Positions 55,428-64,000 are shown, numbered from the stretch's first letter. The stretch is 64,000 nt of DNA from Dyadobacter sp. CY323 (GCF_021390245.1 NZ_JAJUXH010000005.1:124001-188000); one strand, 5' to 3'. Program-made: numbers and translations. The notes: generated from the letters alone by a model not told the origin.

Positions 55428-56099
55428 TTATTTGCCAGTTTCAGAATGCGGGGCGTCGACTGGCTTGGACTCGGGCGACCCTTTTTGTCTCAAAAAAATT
55501 GTGAGGAGTACAATGCTGGCGATCGACAAAAATTCGCTCTGCCAGTTCTGAAAGGTTTCAAACCAGAAATTGGCCTGAGTTAAATAGTTTGCCACAGTAT
55601 CTTTTCCTTTGCCTTCGAGCAAATTCTGCTCGTTATGGTCGGTCCAGCTGCCGTACAAGTGCAGCCCCCAGCTGATCAGGAATAAAATAGCGAAAGCGAT
55701 AAAAAGCGAATTTTCATACAGTTTCAATACCAAACCTCCCTTTCTGACCGGCCATGGGGCATCCGGACCGGCAACCGGCTCCCTGTCCACATCCTCCGGC
55801 TCGTCGAGCGATTTCGATTCTGCCGATCCTTTCTGCCGCAAGCCCACCGTCAATACCACATATAAAGCCATCTGAAGAAACTCACTTTCAAAATTCTCAA
55901 AGGTCGCAGAAATGAAATGTCCACTGGAGAAGTAACTCAGCATGCCGATTGCAGGCGCTCCATTTTGCTGAAGTTCTGCATTATGCTCATGCCAGCCCGT
56001 GAATATCTGTCCAACAAGTGCCACAACAAACAAGGTGAGAGCCACCAGTCCCAGCCCGTTTCTGTAGAAAAAAGAATGAGATTTCGACGACGAGGTCAT
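55428..56099 (-). CDS. DUF6766 family membrane protein with internal duplication
   Basis: A 223-residue membrane protein made of two similar halves of about 85 residues. Each has a hydrophobic segment (LVALTLFVVALVGQIFTGW; FIAFAILFLISWGLHLYGSW), an HN motif (WHEHNAEL; WTDHNEQN), an F-E-N/W-E-S-E-F-L segment and a second hydrophobic stretch ending in LRQKGS. The halves are joined by an acidic linker rich in Asp, Glu and Pro. The family is common in Bacteroidota and Actinobacteria with no known function. It is followed by 2 bases and then the LLM oxidoreductase gene reading the same way, which lies upstream of it in transcription order. Confidence 0.85.
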   Translation of the reverse strand: MTSSSKSHSFFYRNGLGLVALTLFVVALVGQIFTGWHEHNAELQQNGAPAIGMLSYFSSGHFISATFENFESEFLQMALYVVLTVGLRQKGSAESKSLDEPEDVDREPVAGPDAPWPVRKGGLVLKLYENSLFIAFAILFLISWGLHLYGSWTDHNEQNLLEGKGKDTVANYLTQANFWFETFQNWQSEFLSIASIVLLTIFLRQKGSPESKPVDAPHSETGK

Positions 56100-56101
56100 A
56101 G

Positions 56102-57070
56102 TTAGCGATTTAAATGGGGAAGTACCTTCTCTCCAAACATAGTAATAAAATTGGATTGGTTTAGATTTACATTGTGAAGGTAAAGCTCCGAAACGCCGGC
56201 TTCAATATCCCTGGACAGCCATTCCACATGCTGCTCGGTACTGTCGGAAATCCTCACACCCGACTGCATATCCTCCGGCCTCACCAGCGCCCCTGCCGCA
56301 TCGAACCCGACTGGGGAACGGATATCAGAAAGAAGCGATGACGCGAACACGTTGTTTCTCCATTGCTGGTGCGCACCTTCGGTAGCTTGTGCCAGGGACG
56401 TGTCATAAGATAATTGAACTTTAAGGTAAACAGGCTTGCCTTCCCCGCCTCCTGCCCTGAACGCGTCGATCATTCTTTTCAGCTCATCCGGCGGCCGGGA
56501 TGTGGTGATCATCGCGTCGGCCCAGCTACCAACCCACCGGGCGGTTTGCTCGGTAAGTGCAGCGCCGACAATGGCTGGCATGTAATCAGGCCGTGTATAT
56601 AATTTGGCGTCATACACCTGCACCATCCCGTCGTGTGTCACAGATTCACCAGCCCATAGTGCGCGCATGATATCGACACATTCTTTAAGCCGCTGGTTCC
56701 GTTCTTTCTTTGCCGGCCACCTTTCTGCCGTAATGTGCTCATTCAGAAATTGTCCGCTCCCCACTGCGATCCAGAACCTGTGCGGGAACATTTCGCAGAG
56801 CGTAGCCACTGCCTGTGCAATAATAGCAGGGTGATAGCGCTGGCCGGGTGCATTTACAATGCCATAATGCATATCCGTTGCCTGCATGGCTGCCCCGAGC
56901 CAGCTCCATGCAAAGCCGCTTTCACCCTGCGTTTCGCCCCATGGGAAAAAATGGTCCGAGCTGAGCGCATTTGTGAAGCCGCTCTGCTGGGCCTGTTTCA
57001 CAAATGTGGTAAGCTCACTGGGTTTAAACTGCTCGTGAGAAGCATGATAACCTACTTTAATCTTGGTCAT
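56102..57070 (-). CDS. LLM-class (luciferase-like) flavin-dependent oxidoreductase
   Basis: A 322-residue TIM-barrel flavoenzyme of the bacterial luciferase/F420 class. It starts VGYHASHEQFKPSEL; a SDHFFPWGE segment lies near residue 40, AVGSGQFLNEHI near 103 and the C-terminal SELYLHNVN region is near 300. The overall pattern matches non-F420 members of the F420-like family seen in many genera. The partner flavin (FMN or F420) cannot be decided from the sequence. It is upstream of the DUF6766 gene by 2 bases, so they form an operon. The MBL-fold gene 46 bases further upstream probably belongs to the same unit. Confidence 0.87.
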   Translation of the reverse strand: MTKIKVGYHASHEQFKPSELTTFVKQAQQSGFTNALSSDHFFPWGETQGESGFAWSWLGAAMQATDMHYGIVNAPGQRYHPAIIAQAVATLCEMFPHRFWIAVGSGQFLNEHITAERWPAKKERNQRLKECVDIMRALWAGESVTHDGMVQVYDAKLYTRPDYMPAIVGAALTEQTARWVGSWADAMITTSRPPDELKRMIDAFRAGGGEGKPVYLKVQLSYDTSLAQATEGAHQQWRNNVFASSLLSDIRSPVGFDAAGALVRPEDMQSGVRISDSTEQHVEWLSRDIEAGVSELYLHNVNLNQSNFITMFGEKVLPHLNR

Positions 57071-57116
57071 ACCTTTTTTGTTTCAATATGTTAATAATCA
57101 TTTTGTCTGCCGAACT

Positions 57117-58079
57117 TCAGCGTAATGCAAATTTTCCTTTTTTTGCAAGGCTGGTCCCGATGGCAAAGCCCAATCCTGCCATAGCCACTACCCCCGCACC
57201 GAGAGCGATCCTTTCGGGCATTCCGGGCGTTTTTGGCGGTAATGAGACAACTCCATATTCATTGGTAACCGCTGGATCTGGCACATATCTGCCATGTGCA
57301 GGCATTGCCAGCCGCTCAAACTCGTCGGCCAGCCGCATCAAATCCTGCCGCATTTCCGGTCCCCGCATAGGTTTTCCATGACCCGTCGCAACCACCTCCG
57401 GCTGCAGGTCAGCCAGGGTTTCCACAGAGGTTTTGGCAAGTTGCCAGTCGCAGGTAAAATATCGGGGCGGGCCCGACAGGATCTTTGTTTGTGTGAGTGT
57501 CGAGAAGGCCGATTCCTGCTTGGTAGTGACGAATGCGTCACCCGCGATCAGCACTCTGTCTTCTTCCCGCCACAAGCTGATATGCCCGGGCGCGTGGCCG
57601 GGCGTGTGAATGTAACGCCACTCCGGAAGTACCGGAAGTTCCTGGTTGAACGGAAGTGATTTTACCGTTCCGCTCACGTCGATGGGATCGCGAGGGTAAA
57701 AATCCGCCAGGGCAGTCATTAACCCACCACCCGCAGAAGAGTCAGCGGGCGGGTATGCCGACTTCCCCGTGAGATAGGGTAGTTCGAGATGATGTGCGTA
57801 AACCGGCACATCCCAGTCCAGCAGGAGTTGTTCCAGAGAACCTCTGTGGTCGAAATGTCCGTGAGTGAGCACGATTCCCAGAGGGGGAACACCATCGCCA
57901 AATAGTTGGCCTGCTACGTTTTTTATCTTTTTATAAGCACTTTTAAGGCCTGTATCCACGAGGACCCAGCCTTCGGCTGTTGAAATAAAGTAAACATTTA
58001 CCATAACGTCCTTCATTCCCCAGATACCCTCCGCTACCTGAAAATAGCTTTCCTGCCTGACTTCAATCGATTCTTTCAT
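57117..58079 (-). CDS. MBL-fold metallo-hydrolase with C-terminal membrane segment
   Basis: A 320-residue metallo-beta-lactamase-fold hydrolase. The metal motif LTHGHFDHRG gives His73, His75, Asp77 and His78. A second site is in TPGHAPGHIS and a third in AGDAF, with GHG near residue 240. This is a glyoxalase II/lactonase-type arrangement. The C-terminus has a hydrophobic segment (about 285-310, IALGAGVVAMAGLGFAIG) followed by KKGK, so it may be membrane anchored. It is the first gene of the leftward unit with the LLM oxidoreductase and DUF6766, and faces the Gfo/Idh gene across 268 bases with no feature I can identify. Confidence 0.88.
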   Translation of the reverse strand: MKESIEVRQESYFQVAEGIWGMKDVMVNVYFISTAEGWVLVDTGLKSAYKKIKNVAGQLFGDGVPPLGIVLTHGHFDHRGSLEQLLLDWDVPVYAHHLELPYLTGKSAYPPADSSAGGGLMTALADFYPRDPIDVSGTVKSLPFNQELPVLPEWRYIHTPGHAPGHISLWREEDRVLIAGDAFVTTKQESAFSTLTQTKILSGPPRYFTCDWQLAKTSVETLADLQPEVVATGHGKPMRGPEMRQDLMRLADEFERLAMPAHGRYVPDPAVTNEYGVVSLPPKTPGMPERIALGAGVVAMAGLGFAIGTSLAKKGKFALR

Positions 58080-58347
58080 TTTCCGGATTGGTTAGTTTAA
58101 ATGAATGACCGCGTGATCTACAAAATTGTGCCACTGAAATCAGGGTTGTAAAAATGGAGGTATTCGTTGCGGGATTCCGCCGGCATTCGTTTTATAAATG
58201 CCAGTTTTCCCCGATCTTAGCTTAATCGTGCATAGAAATGATACACGATTCCCTGGCACAATACGCGATGAAAAAAGGGTAGGCTGAACAGCTGAATGCC
58301 TTTTCCTTATTTGCAAATTTCGAATTTGATTAAAATACATCTGGTTT

Positions 58348-59673
58348 ATGAACGAAGACAGTAAAACGACCATTAACGCCGGTCGCCGTGATTTTATAAA
58401 AGAGTCGGCTACACTTGTGGGTGGTGCCCTGATCGGCACCGCTTTCGCCGGAAAAGCGAATGCCTGGACCCTGAGCAGCGACCCGATCAAAATAGCGCTG
58501 ATCGGCTGTGGAAGCCGTGGCGCCGGAGCTGCCTTAAATGCACTGAGCGCCAACGCCAATGCCGTATTGGTGGCTATGGCCGATGTGTTCAAGGACAAGC
58601 TGGACGAAACTTACGCGACGCTGATGAAAGTGGGACGGGTAAAAGACTTCGTAAAAGTACCTGAGAATCAAAAATTCGTCGGCTTTGACGCTTACGAAAA
58701 AGCCATTGCCTGCGCCGATGTGGTTCTTCTCGTAACTCCTGCGGCTTTCAGGCCGTTACATTTCTCTGCCGCAGTGAAGGCTGGAAAACATGTGTTTATG
58801 GAAAAACCACTTGCTTCCGATGCACCGGGAATCCGGCAGGTACTTGAAACGGGCAAGGAAGCTACACGTAAAAACCTGAAAGTGGTGGTAGGTCTGCAGA
58901 ACCGGTACGACCCGGGCTATCAGGAAATGGTTAAGAAAATTCAGGAGGGAGCGATCGGCAGGGTCATTTCGGCTACCGATTATTACCTGATCGGGCCGGT
59001 AAAGAATATTCCACGCGTCGCCGGGCAGTCGGAAATGGAGTATCAGCTGCGTAACTGGCGCCATTTCAACTGGCTTTGGGCGGGATCACCCGCCGGCTTG
59101 CAGATCCACAATACGGATATAGTCAACTGGGTAAAAGGAGGTTATCCGATACGTGCGCAGGGAATGGGCGGCCGGTCTTCATTGAGCGGCCCCGACAGCG
59201 GCGATATCTTCGACCATTTTTATATTGAATACGAATACGCTGACGGGACCAAACTAAACAGCCAGATCCGCCACATCAGCGGTACCTGGAACAAAGGCGG
59301 GGCGACGTTTCAGGGAGCCGACGGTACCGCAAGCCTTCAGGCCGGAATTAAGAATGCCAAAGGAGAGCAGATATGGAGAAACCCGAACAAGGATGCAGCA
59401 AGTGCATACCAGATCGAACATAATGTACTGTTTGATGCGATCCGGAATAATACGCCATTAAATGACACCGAATGGGGCGCCAAAAGTACGATGACCACCA
59501 TTCTGGGACGTATGGCTGTTCACTCGGGTAAAATGGTGGAATGGGACGAAGCTCTCAATTCCGACCTCACGCTGCTGCCCAGCAGATTTGCCTGGGACGC
59601 CGAGCCGCCGGTAAAACCCGATAAAGACGGTAATTATCCGGTTCCGATTCCCGGCCTGTCGCAAGTCGTGTGA
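58348..59673 (+). CDS. Tat-exported Gfo/Idh/MocA family oxidoreductase
   Basis: A 441-residue NAD(P)-dependent sugar or inositol dehydrogenase-type protein. The N-terminus has a Tat signal: GRRDFIKESATLVGGALIG, with the twin arginine at about 13-14. The Rossmann domain begins IKIALIGCGSRGAGAAL, and the catalytic EKPLA lysine motif is at about 151 (VFMEKPLASDAPG). The C-terminal alpha/beta domain is complete. Export by Tat is common for this group in Bacteroidota, where the cofactor is carried folded. The substrate is unknown. It stands alone; a large terminator lies downstream. Confidence 0.93.
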   Translation: MNEDSKTTINAGRRDFIKESATLVGGALIGTAFAGKANAWTLSSDPIKIALIGCGSRGAGAALNALSANANAVLVAMADVFKDKLDETYATLMKVGRVKDFVKVPENQKFVGFDAYEKAIACADVVLLVTPAAFRPLHFSAAVKAGKHVFMEKPLASDAPGIRQVLETGKEATRKNLKVVVGLQNRYDPGYQEMVKKIQEGAIGRVISATDYYLIGPVKNIPRVAGQSEMEYQLRNWRHFNWLWAGSPAGLQIHNTDIVNWVKGGYPIRAQGMGGRSSLSGPDSGDIFDHFYIEYEYADGTKLNSQIRHISGTWNKGGATFQGADGTASLQAGIKNAKGEQIWRNPNKDAASAYQIEHNVLFDAIRNNTPLNDTEWGAKSTMTTILGRMAVHSGKMVEWDEALNSDLTLLPSRFAWDAEPPVKPDKDGNYPVPIPGLSQVV

Positions 59674-59724
59674 CCGGCCATGAAAAGCACCTAGCCCTCA
59701 TCTAAATTCTTCTTTTTTTCTGCG

Positions 59725-59781
59725 GCTGGTAATCAAACTAAACCGACCATCCCTGGGTGGTCGGTTTAGTTGATTACCAGC
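59725..59781 (+). terminator. strong rho-independent terminator overlapping a stop codon
   Basis: A 24-bp stem with one bulged A and an 8-base loop, followed by TTTTT on the plus strand, ends the Gfo/Idh transcript. The right arm also contains the last codons and stop of the convergent T9SS gene (stop at 59766-59768), so its 3' end forms part of the hairpin. Without a minus-strand U-run it is less typical for that gene. Confidence 0.8.
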
Positions 59782-60602
59782 TTTTTGTAGACTCTCATAT
59801 TTGCTCCCTTGATTTCTGCGCTGTAAATACCCGAGGCCACGTGCTCAGGGATGGTAATGAGCTGGGATGCCGATCCGCCGGGATGGAGCACTTTTTTCGT
59901 GTAAATGACCTGGCCAGAGGTATTGATCAGCTTCAGATCGTATTGACCTTTGGCCAAGTTCAGCAATTCAAGATTTACTTCTTTGCCGGTTACAGGGTTG
60001 GGATAAAGATTACTTTCGCTACCCGCTTCACCTAAGCTGACCCGCACGATTCTGGTAAACGAAAAAGTCGCATCCAGGTCCAGCACCTTTAATCTGTAAT
60101 AATTATGACCAGAAAAAGGTACTTCGTCGGTAAAACCATAATTTATTGTCCCGTCTCCGCCAGTCGCCATTACCTCGCCGATCTTGGAAAAGCTTTTCGC
60201 ATCCGCACTTCTTTCAACCTCATATTTCAAAGTATTTTCTTCTGTAATGATCTTCCATGTCAAAGCGACGGAATGTTCTCTTTGATAAGCTTTAAATTCA
60301 CTAAACACGACCGGAAGCGATGTGTTGAGCAATAGTACCGTGGCATCTCCGGCGGTTGGCGAAGCCGGGTCGTCGGTGGGTACGTCTGCAAAATTGTTAC
60401 CCTTCACCGTTCCCTGATTACTGATCGAAACGGCATTGTCGGGGACCAGCGGGTTATTGATGGTCACGTCGTAGTAAATCACGATGCTGTCGCCGGGATG
60501 TATCGTGCCGACATTGAACGGGCCCTGCGCGAAGCAGGTATTGGCGGCGAACATGGCAAATGCAATGGCCGGAATTCTATTGAGCATAGATGTATATTTC
60601 AT
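59766..60602 (-). CDS. T9SS type A sorting domain-containing secreted protein
   Basis: A 278-residue exported protein. A signal peptide (about 1-26, ending CFAQ) leads into a beta-rich domain with VGTIHPGDSIVIYYDVTINNP and ISNQGTVKGNNF. A linker follows, then a fibronectin-like part (SVALTWKIITEENTLKYEVERS), and a type A T9SS sorting domain (about 205-278) with LYPNPVTGKEVNLELL and a YKKLVIN end. The first beta domain is what I recall from the tails of long repeat-rich proteins. It lies 61 bases after a giant beta-helix gene that has no sorting domain, so this protein may act with it or be its detached tail. Confidence 0.85.
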   Translation of the reverse strand: MKYTSMLNRIPAIAFAMFAANTCFAQGPFNVGTIHPGDSIVIYYDVTINNPLVPDNAVSISNQGTVKGNNFADVPTDDPASPTAGDATVLLLNTSLPVVFSEFKAYQREHSVALTWKIITEENTLKYEVERSADAKSFSKIGEVMATGGDGTINYGFTDEVPFSGHNYYRLKVLDLDATFSFTRIVRVSLGEAGSESNLYPNPVTGKEVNLELLNLAKGQYDLKLINTSGQVIYTKKVLHPGGSASQLITIPEHVASGIYSAEIKGANMRVYKKLVIN

Positions 60603-60663
60603 AATCGGTTCAATTCATGTTTAACTAATGCGCACAAAGTTTGCTGCTAATCGCCAAAACGGG

Positions 60664-63600
60664 CTAAGGGTTCGTGGGCGTCAAGGCGGTACCGCCGGCC
60701 GGACCGGTAGCACTGGAGGATAAGCTTACTGCCAGCGTCGAAGCCGTTGCTGGCGGATTATTGCCATTGTTATTCCAGGTAGCCACCGCATCGTCTTCAA
60801 GACCGGACCCGCCATCAACGAAGCCTTGTAAAAACATAAGCGGATTGGTAGTGCCGTCCAAATCAGAGACACGCAAGCGTATTACGTTCGGCGCACCTCC
60901 GGCAAGAATGTTGTTGCTGATAATGTTGGCGTATACCAGCGGACTCGTTTCGTCCGATCCCGATGAACCCGCAATGATGTTGATGGCCGCCAGTGCGGTG
61001 GGGTCGGCGTCGATTGTATTGCTTGCCAGTGTAATATCTATTCTTGCTGTTTGAAAACGCGCCTGCATGTCAATCGGCGAGCTGTTATTCGCGTCGCCCA
61101 TCGTAATATTGTTGCTCTTTACTTCAATGATCAGATGGGAGGTTTCCTGCGCGACAGCGCGCACCCCACTGCCGCCGCCGTTAATCCCGTTGGCTGTAAT
61201 GGCAGGATTATTGTTGACCCTTCCCATCACATTCGCATCCAGAAACGACGTGATATTGACCGTAGATCCGCCGCGGCTCCGGAGAACCGGATTGTTTAAG
61301 ATGTTGAAGTTGACCTCCGCCATATCATTTCCATTGATGTCAATGCCGGCGCCGATGTCGTCGAAACTGTTGATGTTACAGTTCGTAATATCGATGTTAA
61401 GTTCCGAGTCGTCCTCGGCGATCGCCTGGATACCCTGAGTCCTGAGCCGATGAAACGAGCTGTTTTTAATTTTTACATTACTCACAGGAATTCCGGCTGC
61501 ATTGCTGAAACTCCTGAACTGAAACCCGCCTTCCCCATGTTCATTGGCTGCTCCCCCTGATGATACCGTTTGCGTATCACTGAATGTCGAACCGTCGATG
61601 GTTAAAGTAAGGTTGGCATCTGTATTCAAGATATCCAGACTATTGGTCTCTGAAAATGTGATGCTGGTGTTCGTAATGGAACAAACTCCCGATAAATTCT
61701 GCAATTCCATCCCGCTCTCGTGAGCTTCATTTCCTGCGCCATTGATCGTACAATTGTTCATGGTAAGATTGCTGACATTGAGCCCGGTAATGCCATTTTC
61801 CACCATTGTTCCACTTAGATCGATGTTATCCAGCGCGACAGTGCTGACGCTACTCAGATAAATCGCAGCATTGCAGCCGCCGATCACCAGGTCGTCACAA
61901 GCCCCTGTCCCGCCCCCGTCGGCACTGTTATTGGCACTTATCAGGTTCATATTTTTCAGATTGATATTTCCTGCGGAGATCAGTTCAATTCCCCGGGTCG
62001 AGTTGTTCTGGATCGTTCCGCCCGATCCGTCGGTCGTGCCGGTACCGGTCACCGTCAAGCCACCTGACCCGGTACCGTTCAGACTGATCCCTTTTGACGC
62101 CCCGTTGGCACTGATACTCACAAAAGTTAAGCCGCCGGCGCCGATGGTCGTTGCATTTACATTTAGTGCAGCGCCGGTAGTAGAAAAGATGGTATTGCCG
62201 GTTCCGGTTACCGACACCGTCCCACCGCCCGTGGCATTAAAACCCGCCCCGCTGGTTGTACTGATCACCAATCCGCTGGTTCCGAAGTTAATGGTACTTC
62301 CTGTGTTGTTGGTTAATGTAACTGCCGCATTACCGCCCGTGGTTAAAGATTTGGAAGGATTATTGAAATTGATTGTTCCGGCTCCGCTATTCTGTACCCT
62401 GATCCCGTTCGCAGAGGAAGTTATGTTTCCGGTCTGAAACGTGATGGTATTGGCGTCGTGGTTATCGATGTCGACAACAAAACCAGTGTTATCCGTAATG
62501 CTGCCGCTGTACGTAACCGTCGCGTTACTTGCTGTGGCACCGGATAGGTTAAACGCAGTGCCGCTTGGGTTGGTAATGGTCGTGTTGGTTCCAAAGGTGA
62601 AAGTACCCGAAGTCCCGTTCAGCAGATCGATGCCCGCATCCCCGCCATTCAGAGTGGTGGTCCCATTGAAATTGTAAATACCATCGGCATTATTGAACTG
62701 CAGGCCGGCGCCATTTGTAGCACTCAGCGTGCCACTACCAAAAGTGATGGTACCTGTAGCATGTCCCCCTTCTACCCGGACCAAATCGGCATTGTTGGTT
62801 TGAGAAATATTGCCGCTGTACGTTACAGAAACAGATCCTCCATTTACGTTGAATGCCGTTCCGCTACCCACCAGTGACCCGCCGCCGCCGATGATCGTAC
62901 CGGCAATGTTGTTGAGGTGAATACCGTTAACGGCACCTGTGGAAGTAAGTCCGGAGAAATTCAGGTTGACCGTCGATGTTCCTGACGCCTGAGAAAGGCT
63001 GATGGCAGCACCTCCCGTTGCGCTGATGCCGGAAGTATTGTTTGTGACAATAATCTGCCCCGTGTTGTTTGATCCCAGCAACCCGACGCCATTGGCAGCA
63101 GTAACACCCAGCGAGCTGAAAGTAACATCACCCGAATTGTTTTGAATGGATACGCCATCCGTTCCTGCACTGACGGTCGTGATGCCGAACGTTGGAACAA
63201 TCGCGGAAGAACCGGAGATCAATATCCCTTGTGCGGTGCTTCCGCTGACCGAGGTTGGGCCAAAGTTGTAAGTTCCGGCTACTGAATTGATCAAAACTCC
63301 CTGCCCGCCGCTGCTGGTGGTTGCTAAGCTTGTCAAGCCACCCGCAAGTGTCCCTGTTTGCAGGTCCAGCGCCTGCCCTGTTCCATTCAGGACTACATCC
63401 GGCGCAGACGCATTTCCGAGCGTTAGTGTTCCAAATGAACTTCCTGTGATTTTCTTGCCGGTACCGGCATTACCCGCAGTGACACCCCTGATCGTGTTAC
63501 CGGTGTTGAGGGTGATGATGTTCGCATTGCTGGCAGTCAGCAAAACGTTCGTTGCATTTCCGCTGTTCATGGCCGGGAACTGGGCACTGTATGTCGCATT

Positions 63601-64000
63601 GGGCGTGAGCCCCGTGATCGTTTCCAGGTTTTGTGATGCATCCTGACCGATCAGTTTCTGAGTTGCGAGAAGGTTGATACTGCCCGAATACGCAGTCGCA
63701 CTTTCGTATAAAAAGATTGTTTGCCCCGCCGCAGTACTTGTTACATTGGTAATGAGCTTAAATGGCGTGTTCAGCCTTCCGTCGCCATTGGAAGCTGCAT
63801 TGTTATTGACAAACCAAACGACGCCGGTCACATTCAGCGTGGCGGTTGCAGTAGCCGGGGCTGAAAAACCGTTATCAATGGTGTAAGTAAAACTGTCGCT
63901 TCCCGAAAAACCGGGTGCGGGATTATAGGTAAAACTTCCGTTGGCGTTCACAGTCAGATTGCCGCCGCCGCCGGTTACCAGCGCAGCCCCGATGCCGGAA
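60664..64000 (-). CDS. giant repetitive beta-helix protein with cadherin/Ig-like repeat (partial, 5' end outside window)
   Basis: An open frame from the right edge to 60664, more than 1100 codons; the start lies outside. The visible N-terminal part ends a VNANGSFTYNPAPGFSGSDSF repeat of the VCBS/cadherin-like type. A large right-handed beta-helix region then runs to the end, with many short G/T/N/S-rich repeats (for example NTTGSTINFGTSGLVI-like units) as in pectate-lyase-like folds. The C-terminus is polar, Ala/Ser/Thr/Pro-rich and has no T9SS or other sorting signal. Composition explains why many shadow frames occur here. It is probably a surface or secreted adhesin-like protein of unknown partner. 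Confidence 0.85.
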   Translation of the reverse strand, partial: SGIGAALVTGGGGNLTVNANGSFTYNPAPGFSGSDSFTYTIDNGFSAPATATATLNVTGVVWFVNNNAASNGDGRLNTPFKLITNVTSTAAGQTIFLYESATAYSGSINLLATQKLIGQDASQNLETITGLTPNATYSAQFPAMNSGNATNVLLTASNANIITLNTGNTIRGVTAGNAGTGKKITGSSFGTLTLGNASAPDVVLNGTGQALDLQTGTLAGGLTSLATTSSGGQGVLINSVAGTYNFGPTSVSGSTAQGILISGSSAIVPTFGITTVSAGTDGVSIQNNSGDVTFSSLGVTAANGVGLLGSNNTGQIIVTNNTSGISATGGAAISLSQASGTSTVNLNFSGLTSTGAVNGIHLNNIAGTIIGGGGSLVGSGTAFNVNGGSVSVTYSGNISQTNNADLVRVEGGHATGTITFGSGTLSATNGAGLQFNNADGIYNFNGTTTLNGGDAGIDLLNGTSGTFTFGTNTTITNPSGTAFNLSGATASNATVTYSGSITDNTGFVVDIDNHDANTITFQTGNITSSANGIRVQNSGAGTINFNNPSKSLTTGGNAAVTLTNNTGSTINFGTSGLVISTTSGAGFNATGGGTVSVTGTGNTIFSTTGAALNVNATTIGAGGLTFVSISANGASKGISLNGTGSGGLTVTGTGTTDGSGGTIQNNSTRGIELISAGNINLKNMNLISANNSADGGGTGACDDLVIGGCNAAIYLSSVSTVALDNIDLSGTMVENGITGLNVSNLTMNNCTINGAGNEAHESGMELQNLSGVCSITNTSITFSETNSLDILNTDANLTLTIDGSTFSDTQTVSSGGAANEHGEGGFQFRSFSNAAGIPVSNVKIKNSSFHRLRTQGIQAIAEDDSELNIDITNCNINSFDDIGAGIDINGNDMAEVNFNILNNPVLRSRGGSTVNITSFLDANVMGRVNNNPAITANGINGGGSGVRAVAQETSHLIIEVKSNNITMGDANNSSPIDMQARFQTARIDITLASNTIDADPTALAAINIIAGSSGSDETSPLVYANIISNNILAGGAPNVIRLRVSDLDGTTNPLMFLQGFVDGGSGLEDDAVATWNNNGNNPPATASTLAVSLSSSATGPAGGTALTPTNP

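Noticed and set aside
58140-58598. Minus-strand open frame of 152 codons upstream of and inside the Gfo/Idh gene
   Set aside because: Its first half is antisense to the Tat signal and Rossmann motif of a well-supported gene, and the translation has no domain features.
61871-62437. Plus-strand open frame of 188 codons rich in Pro and Val
   Set aside because: It mirrors the Gly/Thr/Asn repeats of the giant beta-helix protein on the opposite strand; repetitive composition creates such frames.
60664-64000. Tandem DNA repeats of a satellite or CRISPR type in the beta-helix gene
   Set aside because: The repeated pattern is at protein level, with irregular unit length and diverged DNA; there are no identical direct repeats with regular spacers.

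Overview
The window looks like a chromosomal segment of a Bacteroidota bacterium, most likely order Cytophagales and plausibly Dyadobacter or a close relative (an inference from gene content, not from a search). The support is four SusC-like TonB-dependent receptors, three of them with a SusD partner inside the window; three ECF sigma/FecR anti-sigma pairs; a type IX secretion (T9SS) sorting domain; a secreted Gfo/Idh/MocA oxidoreductase with a Tat signal; and weak Shine-Dalgarno signals. I saw no tRNA, rRNA, CRISPR array, insertion sequence or phage gene.

Layout. (1) 1-3049, minus strand: ECF sigma, FecR and the start of a SusC-like receptor that runs off the left edge. (2) 3243-14099: an AraC-type regulator, a D-2-hydroxyacid dehydrogenase, a SusC/SusD pair without its own sigma/FecR, a secreted BNR propeller protein with a C-terminal LamG-like domain, then on the minus strand a bile-acid:Na+ symporter family transporter and a D-lyxose isomerase family enzyme. 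This reads as a carbohydrate uptake and breakdown locus. (3) 14401-24157: ldhA, then a second sigma/FecR/SusC/SusD set ending in a sulfatase. (4) 24285-34090: a third sigma/FecR/SusC/SusD set ending in an M14 peptidase and a PQQ-type sugar dehydrogenase fused to cytochrome c.

(5) 34105-42095: a divergent surface-glycan cluster. Leftward are two glycosyltransferases, a GmhB-like HAD phosphatase and a heptosyltransferase-like GT9 enzyme. Rightward are a NodU/TobZ-type carbamoyltransferase, a GT2 and a second GT9 enzyme. Most neighbours overlap by a few bases. (6) 42118-58079: a region with a stress-response flavour. It holds a double-receiver response regulator facing a soluble histidine kinase, a zinc alcohol dehydrogenase, DUF4142, manganese catalase, a DsbA-like protein, GlgX, two DUF421/YetF membrane proteins with zinc ribbons, an FAD/Rieske oxidoreductase, a DUF892 ferritin-like protein, a DUF6766 membrane protein, an LLM-type flavin oxidoreductase and an MBL-fold hydrolase. 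(7) 58348-64000: the Tat-exported oxidoreductase, a small T9SS-sorted protein, and a very large repetitive beta-helix protein that runs off the right edge.

In the three sigma/FecR/SusC sets the logic known from related systems is that the outer-membrane receptor senses its substrate through an N-terminal STN domain and signals through FecR to release the sigma factor. A small hairpin sits in the fecR-susC gap of all three. The least explained parts are the carbamoyltransferase glycan cluster, the GlgX-DUF421-DUF421 overlap group, and the split between the giant beta-helix protein and its T9SS-tailed neighbour.
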